Source of the DNA: Allobosea sp. CRIB-10
Lineage (GTDB): Bacteria > Pseudomonadota > Alphaproteobacteria > Rhizobiales > Beijerinckiaceae
Assembly: GCF_900112185.1 (NCBI RefSeq)
Contig: NZ_FOKP01000034.1
Location: 1-50,757, forward strand
DNA length: 50,757 nucleotides
Direction of reading: 5' to 3'
Shown here: piece by piece, positions 17,001 through 24,548 of the stretch
Layout: each line of letters opens with the position of its first letter
How positions within the stretch are numbered: the stretch's first letter is position 1
Made by a program: the position numbers and the translations under genes
Notes under the pieces: model-generated
What the model saw: only the letters and a program-made list of their open reading frames with translations
Told to the model about the DNA's origin: nothing
The model's database searches: none

Positions 17001-17157
17001 GCCGATGGCCTACGCCATCATCGGCGGCCTCGCCGTAGCGACGGTTGCCACCCTGACGGTCCTGCCCTGCGCGATCTCCCTGCTGCTGCAATGGGAGGGG
17101 CAGCAGGCGAGCCGAGTGCCGGTTGATGGCGCGGCCCAGCCGCAGGGAGTCGCCTGA
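14044..17157 (+). CDS. RND-family efflux transporter (inner-membrane pump)
   Basis: 1037 residues, full RND length, with 12 expected membrane segments in two repeats. It has an N-terminal anchor near residues 18-38, an internal block around 340-480 containing LIIALGLLVDDAMITVEAM (acidic pair of the proton relay) and a C-terminal block from about 865. Large periplasmic loops follow segments 1 and 7. It is driven by proton import and exports drugs or lipophilic compounds with the adjacent adaptor. It belongs to the proteobacterial branch with EDPAFTIK near the first loop. A small membrane protein and a lipoprotein hydrolase follow without gaps. Confidence 0.95.
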   Translation: MSTSMAPGGNGRFNLSSWAIGQKSLIFFLMLITLIGGAMSYTRLSRNEDPAFTIKTMVIAARWPGATITDTTKLLTDRLEKKLEEVPYLFRLDSYTRPGESVIMLNLRDDAPARVVPDAWYQARKKIADIAATLPSGVQGPFFDDEFGDTFGLIYGFTAEGFSDRELRDRLETVRAELLRIPNIGKVQLLGVQEEQIVIEFSPGRLAAFGLDEQSVLRALQAQNAVSPAGTMRLADEKIALRVSGSFASEEALRAVTLRANDRFVPLSDIATIQRIPADPPAPLFRVNGEKAMGVAISMAPTGNLLEFGEAVKAQMDAIKSTLPHGIEMMQVADQAVVVKQAVNGFVTVLLEAIAIVLAVSFLSLGMRAGLVVSVSIPFVLALTFIGMELTGIGLQRISLGALIIALGLLVDDAMITVEAMVGKLEAGEDLKRAASYAYESTAFPMLTGTLVMIAGFIPIGFAASSAGEYCYSMFMVVLISLSASWVVAVLFSPLLGTLMLPKSLPGHGHGNGRVMQAYEAVLGWVLAHRWITIGAAIAIFIVSLAGAARLEEQFFPASDRPELMVTVTLPQNASLEASNREAAKLEVVLKNDPTVERFSTYVGSGAVRFYLGLDLLLANDNVTQTVVVTKGLKERDALQARLAEIYKADRSGLIVRATPLELGPPVGWPLKYQVTGPDQAMARDIAGKLANLIATNADTRDVHLSTGEPQRSVLVKVDQNQARAIGLSSEDVASAMASIFSGVLVTSVRDQDRLVEVIMRARSGERTDLATLGNLQIQTPKGRSVPLSQIAELSYGVEDPVVWRRQRLPMMTVQADIQAGLQPTTVVNALAPAVAAFAAGLPEGYRVATGGVVEEAGKGNASIVAVLPLTALVMCALLMVQLRSFSRMALAFAMAPFGLIGVVAAMLPTGTPMGFVAQLGVIALVGMIVRNAVILIDEVSTNMKTGEEPVQAIIHASTHRARPIVLTALAAILGMIPIAPQIFWGPMAYAIIGGLAVATVATLTVLPCAISLLLQWEGQQASRVPVDGAAQPQGVA

Positions 17158-17699
17158 TGCCGGTCCCGCTGTCCTCCGACGAGCGCCGCCTGGCCTTCGA
17201 AGCCAGGCGGCTGGCAGTCGAGACCCTGATCAAGGTCTATCTCGAACACGTCACGCATGCGCGTCATCTGGTGACGGCCCATTTGCGCCTGATGTTCACG
17301 CTCTCCCTCGGGGCGCTCGCCGGCGTCGTCACGCTCTATGGCGCGACACTGCGCGTCGGCGTCGCCAACGGCCTCGGCACGCTCGACCGCCTCGAAGTGG
17401 CGACGGGCCTCGTCTCGCTCGCTTCGCTGGTCGCGTCGGCGCTGCTCTCCGCGACGGCGCTGCGCCGGACGGCGACTATCGCGGTGTCCTTCGTCCGCGA
17501 CCCGTTTCCCAATGTGGCCTCCGAGATCGCGTCGATCTTCGAGCTGGACAGCCTCGACGAGAACGAAGTTCTGCGAAAGCTCCATCATACGATCGACAAG
17601 GGGCTTGAGGGCCCGCCCATGTTCGAGGTGGAAGTCAGATTGAGCACGTCGCTATTGGTCTTCGGCTTGCTCGCGGCCGGGCTGTCGTTTCTGATCTGA
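17157..17699 (+). CDS. Uncharacterised small membrane protein in RND operon
   Basis: 180 residues; the ATG shares its first base with the pump stop (TGATG), so translation is coupled. I do not recognise the family. Predicted membrane segments are near residues 45-65, 82-104 and 160-180, with a charged amphipathic N-terminal helix (EARRLAVETLIKVYLEH) and an acidic cytoplasmic stretch around 120-155. It could be an accessory subunit of the pump or simply membrane-stress related. Position is the only functional clue. Confidence 0.75.
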   Translation: MPVPLSSDERRLAFEARRLAVETLIKVYLEHVTHARHLVTAHLRLMFTLSLGALAGVVTLYGATLRVGVANGLGTLDRLEVATGLVSLASLVASALLSATALRRTATIAVSFVRDPFPNVASEIASIFELDSLDENEVLRKLHHTIDKGLEGPPMFEVEVRLSTSLLVFGLLAAGLSFLI

Positions 17700-17711
17700 A
17701 GGGATACCTCG

Positions 17712-18845
17712 ATGCAGGTCGTTCACAGGATCAGGCTCTCAGTGATGATGCTCCTGGCTGCCGGCCTGGCCTCCTGCGCCGGTGTGCCGGGGAGCGCAGT
17801 GCTTCATCCCGTCGGCGGGCCCGTCGGGGTTGGAAAGCCGGTCGACGTCCTTGTCGCCACCACACGCATGCGTTCGGAGGCAGACGGGCGCGAATTCACC
17901 GCTGAGCGCAATCGCGGGGTGAGCTACGCGGCCTACACGGTTTCCATACCGCCTAATCATGTCGCCGGCGAGATCGAATGGCCGACGACATTGCCAAGCA
18001 ATCCCGCGACCAACTTCGTCGTGACCGGCTCTCAGTCTCTGGACAAGGCCGGTTTCAGCCGCACTGCGATGCGAGACATGAAAGGCTCCGGTGAGGTCAT
18101 CGTCTTCGTGCACGGCTACAACACCAGCTATCAGGAGGCGGTGTTCCGGGCGGCTCAGCTCAAGCATGACAATGGCCTGCCCGAGGCCGTCATCGCCTTC
18201 TCCTGGCCCTCGAAGGCCTCGCTGGTCGACTATTTGACGGACCGCGAAGCATCGACCTTTTCGCGCGACTACCTTGAGAAGACCCTCGACGACCTCGCCC
18301 GCACGCCCGGCGTCCGCCACATCAACATCATCGCCCACTCCATGGGCGGTTGGCTGACGATGGAGACATTGCGCCAGGCCAAGCTGCGCGGGAACTCCAC
18401 CTTCCTGCCCAAGCTCGGCGAAGTCCTGCTGGCGTCGCCGGATATCGATCTCTACGTTTTCGGCACACAGCTCGATGTGATCGGCAAGCGCAATCCGCCG
18501 ATCATGGTGGCCATCTCCGAGGACGATCAGGCGCTCGGCCTCTCGCAATGGCTGGCCGGAGACGTGCCTCGCGTCGGCAATGTATCGACGGCCGACAACA
18601 AGGCGGAATGGCAGCGGGAAATCGCGCACTACGGCCTGCAGGTCATTAACATGTCGAACGCCAAAAGCCGGGACGCCGTCAACCACGGCAAGTTCGTCGG
18701 TCTCATCCCGGCCTTGAATCAGATGGTCAGGGCCGAGGCGCGAGGTCGTGGCAGCTTGCTCTCGCGCACAGGACTCTTTACGGCAGGACCCTCCGGCAAT
18801 GTGCTGCAGATGCCGCTCAAGGTCGGCGAGGCAATTGCAAGGTGA
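17712..18845 (+). CDS. Alpha/beta-hydrolase lipoprotein (DUF900-like)
   Basis: 377 residues with a lipoprotein signal (LASC, C22). The pattern FVHGYNTSY (H134) and nucleophile elbow IAHSMGGW (S210) are the hallmarks of the DUF900 alpha/beta hydrolases. It starts 12 bases after the membrane-protein gene, ending the RND operon. It is probably membrane-anchored in the periplasm and acts as an esterase or lipase. Its operon position suggests envelope lipid or xenobiotic ester processing in concert with efflux, which is inference. Confidence 0.85.
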   Translation: MQVVHRIRLSVMMLLAAGLASCAGVPGSAVLHPVGGPVGVGKPVDVLVATTRMRSEADGREFTAERNRGVSYAAYTVSIPPNHVAGEIEWPTTLPSNPATNFVVTGSQSLDKAGFSRTAMRDMKGSGEVIVFVHGYNTSYQEAVFRAAQLKHDNGLPEAVIAFSWPSKASLVDYLTDREASTFSRDYLEKTLDDLARTPGVRHINIIAHSMGGWLTMETLRQAKLRGNSTFLPKLGEVLLASPDIDLYVFGTQLDVIGKRNPPIMVAISEDDQALGLSQWLAGDVPRVGNVSTADNKAEWQREIAHYGLQVINMSNAKSRDAVNHGKFVGLIPALNQMVRAEARGRGSLLSRTGLFTAGPSGNVLQMPLKVGEAIAR

Positions 18846-18991
18846 CGAGGTCCGAGACAGGCCGGGCAGCGATATCGGGGCACCGCCAGCAAGGGATTGA
18901 CCGGTGACCAGGGACCCTGACTGCCGGCGACGAGCGTGCGACGCTTCGTAGCTGGACCGCGACCTCATCGTTCGAGAGCGAGGCGCCCTAG

Positions 18992-19903
18992 CTATTCGTA
19001 CGAAACAGCCGTGCTCAACGTTTCATCGTCATGCCGACGCCAGTATTCATCGCGGATGCGGGCTGTGATCGGACCCGGCTTTCCGTCCCCGATCGGACGC
19101 CCTTCGAATTCTGTGACCGGCGTGATGCCGCCTGCCGTCGTCGCTGTGAAAATCTCGTCAGCAGCGGACAACTCGGCGCCACGCACGGCGCGAATTTCGC
19201 AGCGCATCTGGAGATCGCCTGCGATCTCAATAACGGAACGTCTGGTGATACCTTCGAAGATGTTTCGATCCGGAGTGACGAGGACGCCGTCCTTCACGAA
19301 GAAGACGTTGAAACCCGGCCCTTCGGTCACCGTGCCATCCGCCAGGGGCAGAATGGTCACCTCTGCCCCCCGATCGTAAGCCTCGAAGAGGCTCATCGTG
19401 AGGTCGAGCCAATGGAAATTCTTGATCCGCTGGTCGAGCGCTTCGGACGGAATCCGCTGCGTTTTCGCGAGCACCATCTTGAGCCCTCTGCGCCGCTGTT
19501 CCTCGTTGGCGATCCAGAGGAACGGCTGGACGTAGGCATAGAGTCGGTTACGGCAGAGCCGCGGATCACGCGTTCCGGGAGGCTGGATCCCCCGGGAGCA
19601 CATGACCATGATGAAGGCGTCGCGATATCCAGTGCGCCGAACGAGATCGACGAGGATCTCCGAGATCTCGTCGTCGGTCAGCGCGAGATCCATTCGCAAG
19701 CCGGTCATCGAAGCTCGAAATCGCTTGATATGCTCCCGCAACCGATAGATGCGCCCTTTCCACACATGGATCGCATCGTAGGTGATGTCGGATCGCAAGA
19801 AGCCGCGATCTGCGATCGGTATCGTCGCTTCTGCCAGGGGGAGATACTTGCCATCCATATAGGCAAGGCCGGGAATGCTAGCGAGCTCGTCCTGGGTCGA
19901 CAT
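18992..19903 (-). CDS. Fold-type IV PLP transaminase, (R)-amine transaminase-like
   Basis: 303 residues. The PLP lysine is K161 in QRIKNFHWLDL, and the cofactor glutamate E194 lies in TVTEGPGFN, both class-IV signatures. The runs ITYDAIHVWKGRIYRL, FEAYDRGA and TATTAGGITP closely recall the (R)-selective amine transaminases known from Arthrobacter and Aspergillus more than classic branched-chain or D-alanine enzymes. It would move an amino group between an amine (or D-amino acid) and a keto acid in the cytoplasm. It lies 117 bases downstream of the ABC importer genes on the same strand, so is probably in or near that operon. Confidence 0.85.
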   Translation of the reverse strand: MSTQDELASIPGLAYMDGKYLPLAEATIPIADRGFLRSDITYDAIHVWKGRIYRLREHIKRFRASMTGLRMDLALTDDEISEILVDLVRRTGYRDAFIMVMCSRGIQPPGTRDPRLCRNRLYAYVQPFLWIANEEQRRRGLKMVLAKTQRIPSEALDQRIKNFHWLDLTMSLFEAYDRGAEVTILPLADGTVTEGPGFNVFFVKDGVLVTPDRNIFEGITRRSVIEIAGDLQMRCEIRAVRGAELSAADEIFTATTAGGITPVTEFEGRPIGDGKPGPITARIRDEYWRRHDDETLSTAVSYE

Positions 19904-20020
19904 CTTCGCCTTCGCTCTTGTTGGAAGTCATCAAGGGCTGGCGACAGGCCGCGGGCAATAGAAGCCTGTCGCAATTCTCCATGCTGACCGGGATCAAGGC
20001 CAGTGGCGCTGAAATGGACG

Positions 20021-20818
20021 TCACGACACGGCCCGAGCCGGCTTCCGATATCTCCGCAACACATTGAGAACGGTCGCCGCTGCGATTGTTCCAAGGATGA
20101 AGATCAGTGCGGCGGCAGCTATGGAAGGGCTGATGTTCTCGCGGATCGAGGAGAACATCTGGCGGGCCAGGGTGCGCTGGTTGGGGCCCGCGACGAACAA
20201 GGTCAATACCACCTCGTCAAGGGACGTCGCGAAGGCGAAGACCGCGCCTGAAATGATGCCCGGCGCGGCGAGCGGCAGCGTTACGCGGGCCAGAACGGTC
20301 GGCGGTGCGGCGCCGAGGCTCGCTGCCGCCTGCTCCAGCCGCGGCTCGATGGCCTGTAGCACGGCCGACACATTGATGACGACGAACGGAACCGCGATCA
20401 CCGTGTGCGCGATGATCACCCCGAGGTAGGAGTTTGCGAGATTATAGCGGGCGAACATCAGCTGCAGGCCGACGCCCAGCACCACCGCCGGCACGACCAT
20501 CGGCAGGAGAAAGGCGGTTCGGGCAAAGGCGAACAGCCACGACGCCTCCTGCCGGCGCAAGCCGAGCGCAGCCAACGTACCGAGGACCGTAGCCAGGACC
20601 GTCGTGCCAAAGCCGATGATCAGGCTGTTGATGATCGAGCGCCGCCAGACGTCGGCCGTCACCAGTTCGTTGAACCAGCGTGTCGAATAGCTGGCGATCG
20701 GGTAGTTGAGGAACACGCTGTCGGTGAAGGCCAAAGGCAGGATCGCCGCCAGCGGCGCCAGCAGGAACAGCATCGCCGCCAGACCGAACACGACCTTCGA
20801 AAAGCCGAGCACGTTCAT
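20021..20818 (-). CDS. Pot-type ABC transporter permease (PotC-like)
   Basis: 265 residues from ATG at 20818, overlapping the stop of the other permease (ATGA). Six membrane segments are visible. The EAA loop reads LEQAAASLGAAPPTVLARVTLP, split here as EQAAASLGA then LARVTLP, which is the ATPase contact of the binding-protein-dependent permeases. Together with the neighbouring permease, ATPase and binding protein it forms a polyamine/opine-type (family 1/2) importer. Confidence 0.92.
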   Translation of the reverse strand: MNVLGFSKVVFGLAAMLFLLAPLAAILPLAFTDSVFLNYPIASYSTRWFNELVTADVWRRSIINSLIIGFGTTVLATVLGTLAALGLRRQEASWLFAFARTAFLLPMVVPAVVLGVGLQLMFARYNLANSYLGVIIAHTVIAVPFVVINVSAVLQAIEPRLEQAAASLGAAPPTVLARVTLPLAAPGIISGAVFAFATSLDEVVLTLFVAGPNQRTLARQMFSSIRENISPSIAAAALIFILGTIAAATVLNVLRRYRKPARAVS

Positions 20819-21990
20819 GGCTGGACCTGCTGATCGGAGGCGAGCCGCAGGTAGAGGGTATAGAGGATTATCGTCGCGGCCAGGAGAACGATGCCGAGCG
20901 CGCCGGCCATCGCCCAGTTGGCTGCGCCGGTCGCATAATAGGCGATCACCGATGAGATCATCTGGTCTTGCGCGCCGCCGATCAGGGCCGGCGTGATGTA
21001 ATAGCCAAGCGCGCTCATGAAGACGAGGAGCGAGCCCGACACCACCCCACGCATGGAAAGGGGCAGCAGCACCTTCCAGAAAGCCCGGATCGGCGCGGCG
21101 CCGAGCGAAGCCGCCGCAGGCATGAGATTCTTCGGAATCCCGATCAGGACGCTGAAGATCGGCAGCACCATGAAAGGCAGCAGCACATGCGTCATCGCGA
21201 TGACGACGCCGGTGCGGTTGAAGATCAGCGGCACCGGCCCGGAGCTCAATCCGAGCGCCATCAGCGCCGAATTGATCAAGCCGTTGTCCTGCAGCAGGAT
21301 GAACCAGGCTGCGGTCCGCACCAACAGCGAGGTCCATAGCGGCAGCAGGACAGCCCCAAGTAGCAGTTGCCGTTTCCAGCCTTCGACCGACGCGGCGATC
21401 ATTGCGTAAGGGAAGCCGATCAACAGACAGGCTATGGTGACCAGGAGCGACACGACGAAGGTGCGGGCAAGCGTCGTGCGATTGGCCGAAATGCCTGCAG
21501 GCATTGCCTGGATGTCGCCTGCGGGCGAGCGTTCCAGGTCGACGGCGGCGAGCAGGTTGCGATCGGTGAAGGTGGAGGCCGTCGCGGTTTTGACCGCTTG
21601 CCAGTACGCCGGATCGCTCCAACGCTCGTCGATTGCGACGAGATCATTCGCCTTGAGGTCCTCGCGCAGCGCCGTACGGGTCTTCGACATGAGCGTCCGG
21701 AAGCCGGGCTTGGCGCTATTCAGCCGCCGAACCAGATCGCCGAAAAGCTGATCGTCCTCGATGCTTCGGATATCCCGCGCAAAGACCGCCTGGGCATCGG
21801 GCCCGGGCGCAGCGGATCCGTCCCAAGAAGCCAGCGCGGAGCCGACCCCGGGCAGCGCCCGCGAGGCGATCGGATCCGAAACCGCCGCCGACATCATCGT
21901 GTAAAGCGGAGCTGCGAAAAAGATCAGCAGGAAAAGGCCGAGCGGCGCGATCAGTGCCAGGGAAACAGGCAACCTGCGGCGCCGGCTCAT
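20815..21990 (-). CDS. Pot-type ABC transporter permease (PotB-like) with long periplasmic insert
   Basis: 391 residues from ATG at 21990, overlapping the ATPase stop. After the first membrane segment (about 12-34) there is an unusually long hydrophilic section of roughly 130 residues before segment 2; PotB-type proteins are typically about 280-300 residues. The EAA loop is MPAAASLGAAPIRAFWKVLLP. The insert includes repeated acidic stretches and could contact the binding protein. Such long first loops occur in some alphaproteobacterial members of this family. Confidence 0.88.
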   Translation of the reverse strand: MSRRRRLPVSLALIAPLGLFLLIFFAAPLYTMMSAAVSDPIASRALPGVGSALASWDGSAAPGPDAQAVFARDIRSIEDDQLFGDLVRRLNSAKPGFRTLMSKTRTALREDLKANDLVAIDERWSDPAYWQAVKTATASTFTDRNLLAAVDLERSPAGDIQAMPAGISANRTTLARTFVVSLLVTIACLLIGFPYAMIAASVEGWKRQLLLGAVLLPLWTSLLVRTAAWFILLQDNGLINSALMALGLSSGPVPLIFNRTGVVIAMTHVLLPFMVLPIFSVLIGIPKNLMPAAASLGAAPIRAFWKVLLPLSMRGVVSGSLLVFMSALGYYITPALIGGAQDQMISSVIAYYATGAANWAMAGALGIVLLAATIILYTLYLRLASDQQVQP

Positions 21991-23045
21991 CGTGCGACGA
22001 CCCAGCAATCACGCGGCGAGAAGCTCATCTCGATGCCGTCGCCAATGGTCGGTGCCGCCTCGCTGCGCTCGGAGCGCAGGACGACCGTCTGGCCCGCTGC
22101 GTCGACGATCAGACGCAAATGGTCGCCGTGATAGACCACATCACGCACGGTTCCGGCGATGCGGTTCTCCTGTGTGCCTGACGGCTTGATCCGCTCTGGC
22201 CGCACTGACAGGCAGACCTGCTCGCCTGGCTTCAGCGCCTTGCGCCCAACCGACAAAGACTGGCCGTTTGCCAGCACGACGCGCGAAACCTCGCCATCGG
22301 CGGCCTCTGCCGTTGCATGGATGAGATTCGTTTCTCCTATGAACTCCGCGACGAACCGTGTCGCCGGGTGATCATAGATTTCGTTCGGCGTACCGATCTG
22401 CTCGATCTTGCCGCGGTTGAACACTGCGATCCGGTCCGACATCGTCAGCGCCTCGCTCTGGTCGTGGGTGACGAAGACGATGGTCAGGCCCAGCCGGCGA
22501 TGCAGATCGCGAATGTCGAGTTGCATCTGCTCGCGCAGCTTTTTATCGAGCGCGCCGAGCGGTTCGTCCATGAGGACCACCTGCGGCTCGAAAACCAGCG
22601 CGCGGGCGAGCGCCACGCGCTGCTGCTGTCCGCCGGACAACTGGCTGGGGCGGCGGTCGCTGAGCGCACCCAGTTGCACCATGTCGAGCGCGCGGCGGAC
22701 GCGCTGGTCAGATTCGGCTTTTGCCACGCCCCGCATGCTCAGGGGGAAGGCAATGTTGTCGGCGACGCTCATATGCGGAAACAAGGCGTAGTTCTGGAAC
22801 ACCACGCCCATGTTGCGCTTGTGCGGAGGAAGCTGGTCGACCTGACGACCCGCGACGCTGATCTTGCCGCTGCTCGGCGCCTCGAAGCCGGCCAGCATCA
22901 TCAGAATCGTCGTCTTGCCGGACCCGGAGGGTCCAAGCATGCTGACGAATTCGCCTTCATGGATCGCAAGGTCGAGCTGGTCCACGACCGTCAGCGCCCC
23001 GAAAACCTTGCTGACTTTTTCAAAGCCGATGAACGGTTGCGTCAT
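21987..23045 (-). CDS. Pot-type ABC transporter ATP-binding protein
   Basis: 352 residues. Walker A GPSGSGKT at 38-45, Q-loop FQNYALFP, signature LSGGQ at 136-140, Walker B LMDEP (D160/E161), H-loop FVTHDQ. The C-terminal 110 residues form a TOBE-type regulatory domain, as in PotA. It energises import through the two permeases encoded next. It begins 96 bases after the binding-protein gene. Confidence 0.93.
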   Translation of the reverse strand: MTQPFIGFEKVSKVFGALTVVDQLDLAIHEGEFVSMLGPSGSGKTTILMMLAGFEAPSSGKISVAGRQVDQLPPHKRNMGVVFQNYALFPHMSVADNIAFPLSMRGVAKAESDQRVRRALDMVQLGALSDRRPSQLSGGQQQRVALARALVFEPQVVLMDEPLGALDKKLREQMQLDIRDLHRRLGLTIVFVTHDQSEALTMSDRIAVFNRGKIEQIGTPNEIYDHPATRFVAEFIGETNLIHATAEAADGEVSRVVLANGQSLSVGRKALKPGEQVCLSVRPERIKPSGTQENRIAGTVRDVVYHGDHLRLIVDAAGQTVVLRSERSEAAPTIGDGIEMSFSPRDCWVVAR

Positions 23046-23141
23046 CTAAAATCCTGACAGGCCCCGGAAAGCTCCTGCCGATCCGCGATCGGTATGAATC
23101 GAGGTGCGGGGCGCCTGCAACCACGCCCCGCCCCGCATCGC

Positions 23142-24173
23142 CTATTGGGCAAGCCAGGCATTGAAGCGCTGGGTCAGCGCTTCCGAATTGTCGGTCCAGA
23201 AGTTCGCATTGAGCGGCATCGCTCCTTCGAGATTTGCCGGCGTCGTCGGCAGTTCCGTCTGGAATTTTTCAGGAACCATCTTGGCCGCCGCCAGGTTGGG
23301 CAGACCGTATGCGATGTATTCCGGCAGCTTCGACTGATTATCCGGCTTGCTGGCGAAGGCGATGAAATCCATGGCCGCATCCTTGTTCGGGCTGCCCTTC
23401 AGCACCACCCAGCTGTCGACCGCGTAAATGCTGCCCGGAAACACGAAGCCGAACTTCTTGCCTTCGGTGCGATTGATACCGGTGATGCGGCCATTATAGG
23501 CCGCTGTCATCACCACCTCGCCCGAAGACAGGAGTTGCAGCGGCTGCGCGCCGGCTTCCCACCACACCAGATGCGGCTTGATCTGGTCGAGCTTCTTGAA
23601 GGCGCGGTCGACGCCTTGTGGCGTGCCCAGCGTCTTGTAGATATCAGCCGCCGGGACGCCATCGGCCAACAGCGCGAACTCAAGTGCATATTTCGCGCCC
23701 TTGCGCAGGCCGCGCTTGCCGGGGAACTTCTGTACGTTCCAGAAATCTGCCCAGGACTTCGGGGCATCCGCCAGCTTGGCGCCGTCATAGGCAATACCGG
23801 TGGACCATACGATCGCGCCGACGCCGCAATCGCTGACCGCGGCTGACAGGAAGCCCTCTTTGCCGCCGAGCTTCGACCAGTCGATCTTCTCATAAATGCC
23901 GTCCGCGCAACCCAGCGCCAGCTCTTCCGCTTCCACCTGCACCGCATCCCAGTTCGGAACGCCGGCCTTCACCTTGGCCTGAACCACGCCATAACCGCCA
24001 TCCCAGCTCTCATCGAGCAGCGGCTTGCCGGTCAGCTTGGCGAAGGGCTCAAAATAGATTTTCTTCTGCGCGTCCTGATAGTTGCCGCCCCATGATACGA
24101 CGGTGAGATCGCGCGCCTGCGCGCCGCCGATCAGGGCCGAGCATGCGACGAGAGAGGCGAAGAGCTTTTTCAT
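23142..24173 (-). CDS. Periplasmic substrate-binding protein of Pot-type ABC importer
   Basis: 343 residues from ATG at 24173, with AAGGGG nine bases upstream. A signal peptide ends around AQA-RD near residue 21. The LTVVSWGGNYQDAQKK start and the YEKIDWSKL motif are those of family 1 binding proteins for polyamines, opines and related cations (PotD/ extracellular solute-binding). The bound compound is probably a cationic amine or amino acid derivative; the linked transaminase supports an amine. First gene of the operon and preceded by a TGTGATCACA site. Confidence 0.9.
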   Translation of the reverse strand: MKKLFASLVACSALIGGAQARDLTVVSWGGNYQDAQKKIYFEPFAKLTGKPLLDESWDGGYGVVQAKVKAGVPNWDAVQVEAEELALGCADGIYEKIDWSKLGGKEGFLSAAVSDCGVGAIVWSTGIAYDGAKLADAPKSWADFWNVQKFPGKRGLRKGAKYALEFALLADGVPAADIYKTLGTPQGVDRAFKKLDQIKPHLVWWEAGAQPLQLLSSGEVVMTAAYNGRITGINRTEGKKFGFVFPGSIYAVDSWVVLKGSPNKDAAMDFIAFASKPDNQSKLPEYIAYGLPNLAAAKMVPEKFQTELPTTPANLEGAMPLNANFWTDNSEALTQRFNAWLAQ

Positions 24174-24245
24174 CGTTTGTCCCCTTGTTGAGTTTTCGCG
24201 ATCTCGGTCGCCCATATTCAGCTTCGACGGCGCCGTGCGGTTCAA

Positions 24246-24255
24246 TGTGATCACA
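24246..24255. promoter_or_regulatory. Perfect TGTGATCACA dyad upstream of Pot-type importer
   Basis: This ten-base palindrome lies 73 bases upstream of the binding-protein start. It matches the dyads in the GntR (9372) promoter region. Chance occurrence of such a ten-mer in 50 kb is low, so shared control by that GntR is likely. Confidence 0.6.
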
Positions 24256-24407
24256 CAATCACGACGAGGGCAAGCTGGAATACCGCCAGCAAGCACGGAG
24301 CCTACCACTGTCCCGCTAGTACCTGGATACGGTGGATCAAAAATGATCACCTCAGTGAGAAGTTTTGGCGGTTTACCGTATGGATGTCGGCGGCAACTGT
24401 GATTGGC

Positions 24408-24417
24408 GTGATCACAT
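24408..24417. promoter_or_regulatory. Second dyad GTGATCACAT upstream of Pot-type importer
   Basis: It contains the GTGATCAC core and a further half-match, 235 bases upstream of the binding-protein gene. It could permit DNA looping with the site at 24246. Confidence 0.45.
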
Positions 24418-24548
24418 TGATCTTCGACCTGAAGGCGGGGGCGCGCTACGGCTTCTCGGTGTGGCGGAAGCCGCTTGACGATTTAACAGGTCCGCATTCT
24501 GGCAGAGCGTCAACGTCCGCAGATGGCGCACGCCGACCGTCGCAAACG

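Larger units (their letters stand above)
24174..24548. other. 375-base leader/intergenic region upstream of ABC operon
   Basis: No gene. It holds gatc-centred dyads at 24246-24255 and 24408-24417, and a tgatca at 24344. The region runs between two leftward genes, so the upstream GntR probably has its own end here; no terminator hairpin was obvious. Confidence 0.5.

Noticed and set aside
13915..17091. A 1058-codon open frame on the reverse strand opposite the first RND pump
   Set aside because: Its translation is rich in Asp, His, Arg and Gln without any domain, as expected for antisense of a high-GC gene; the forward frame is a clear RND protein.
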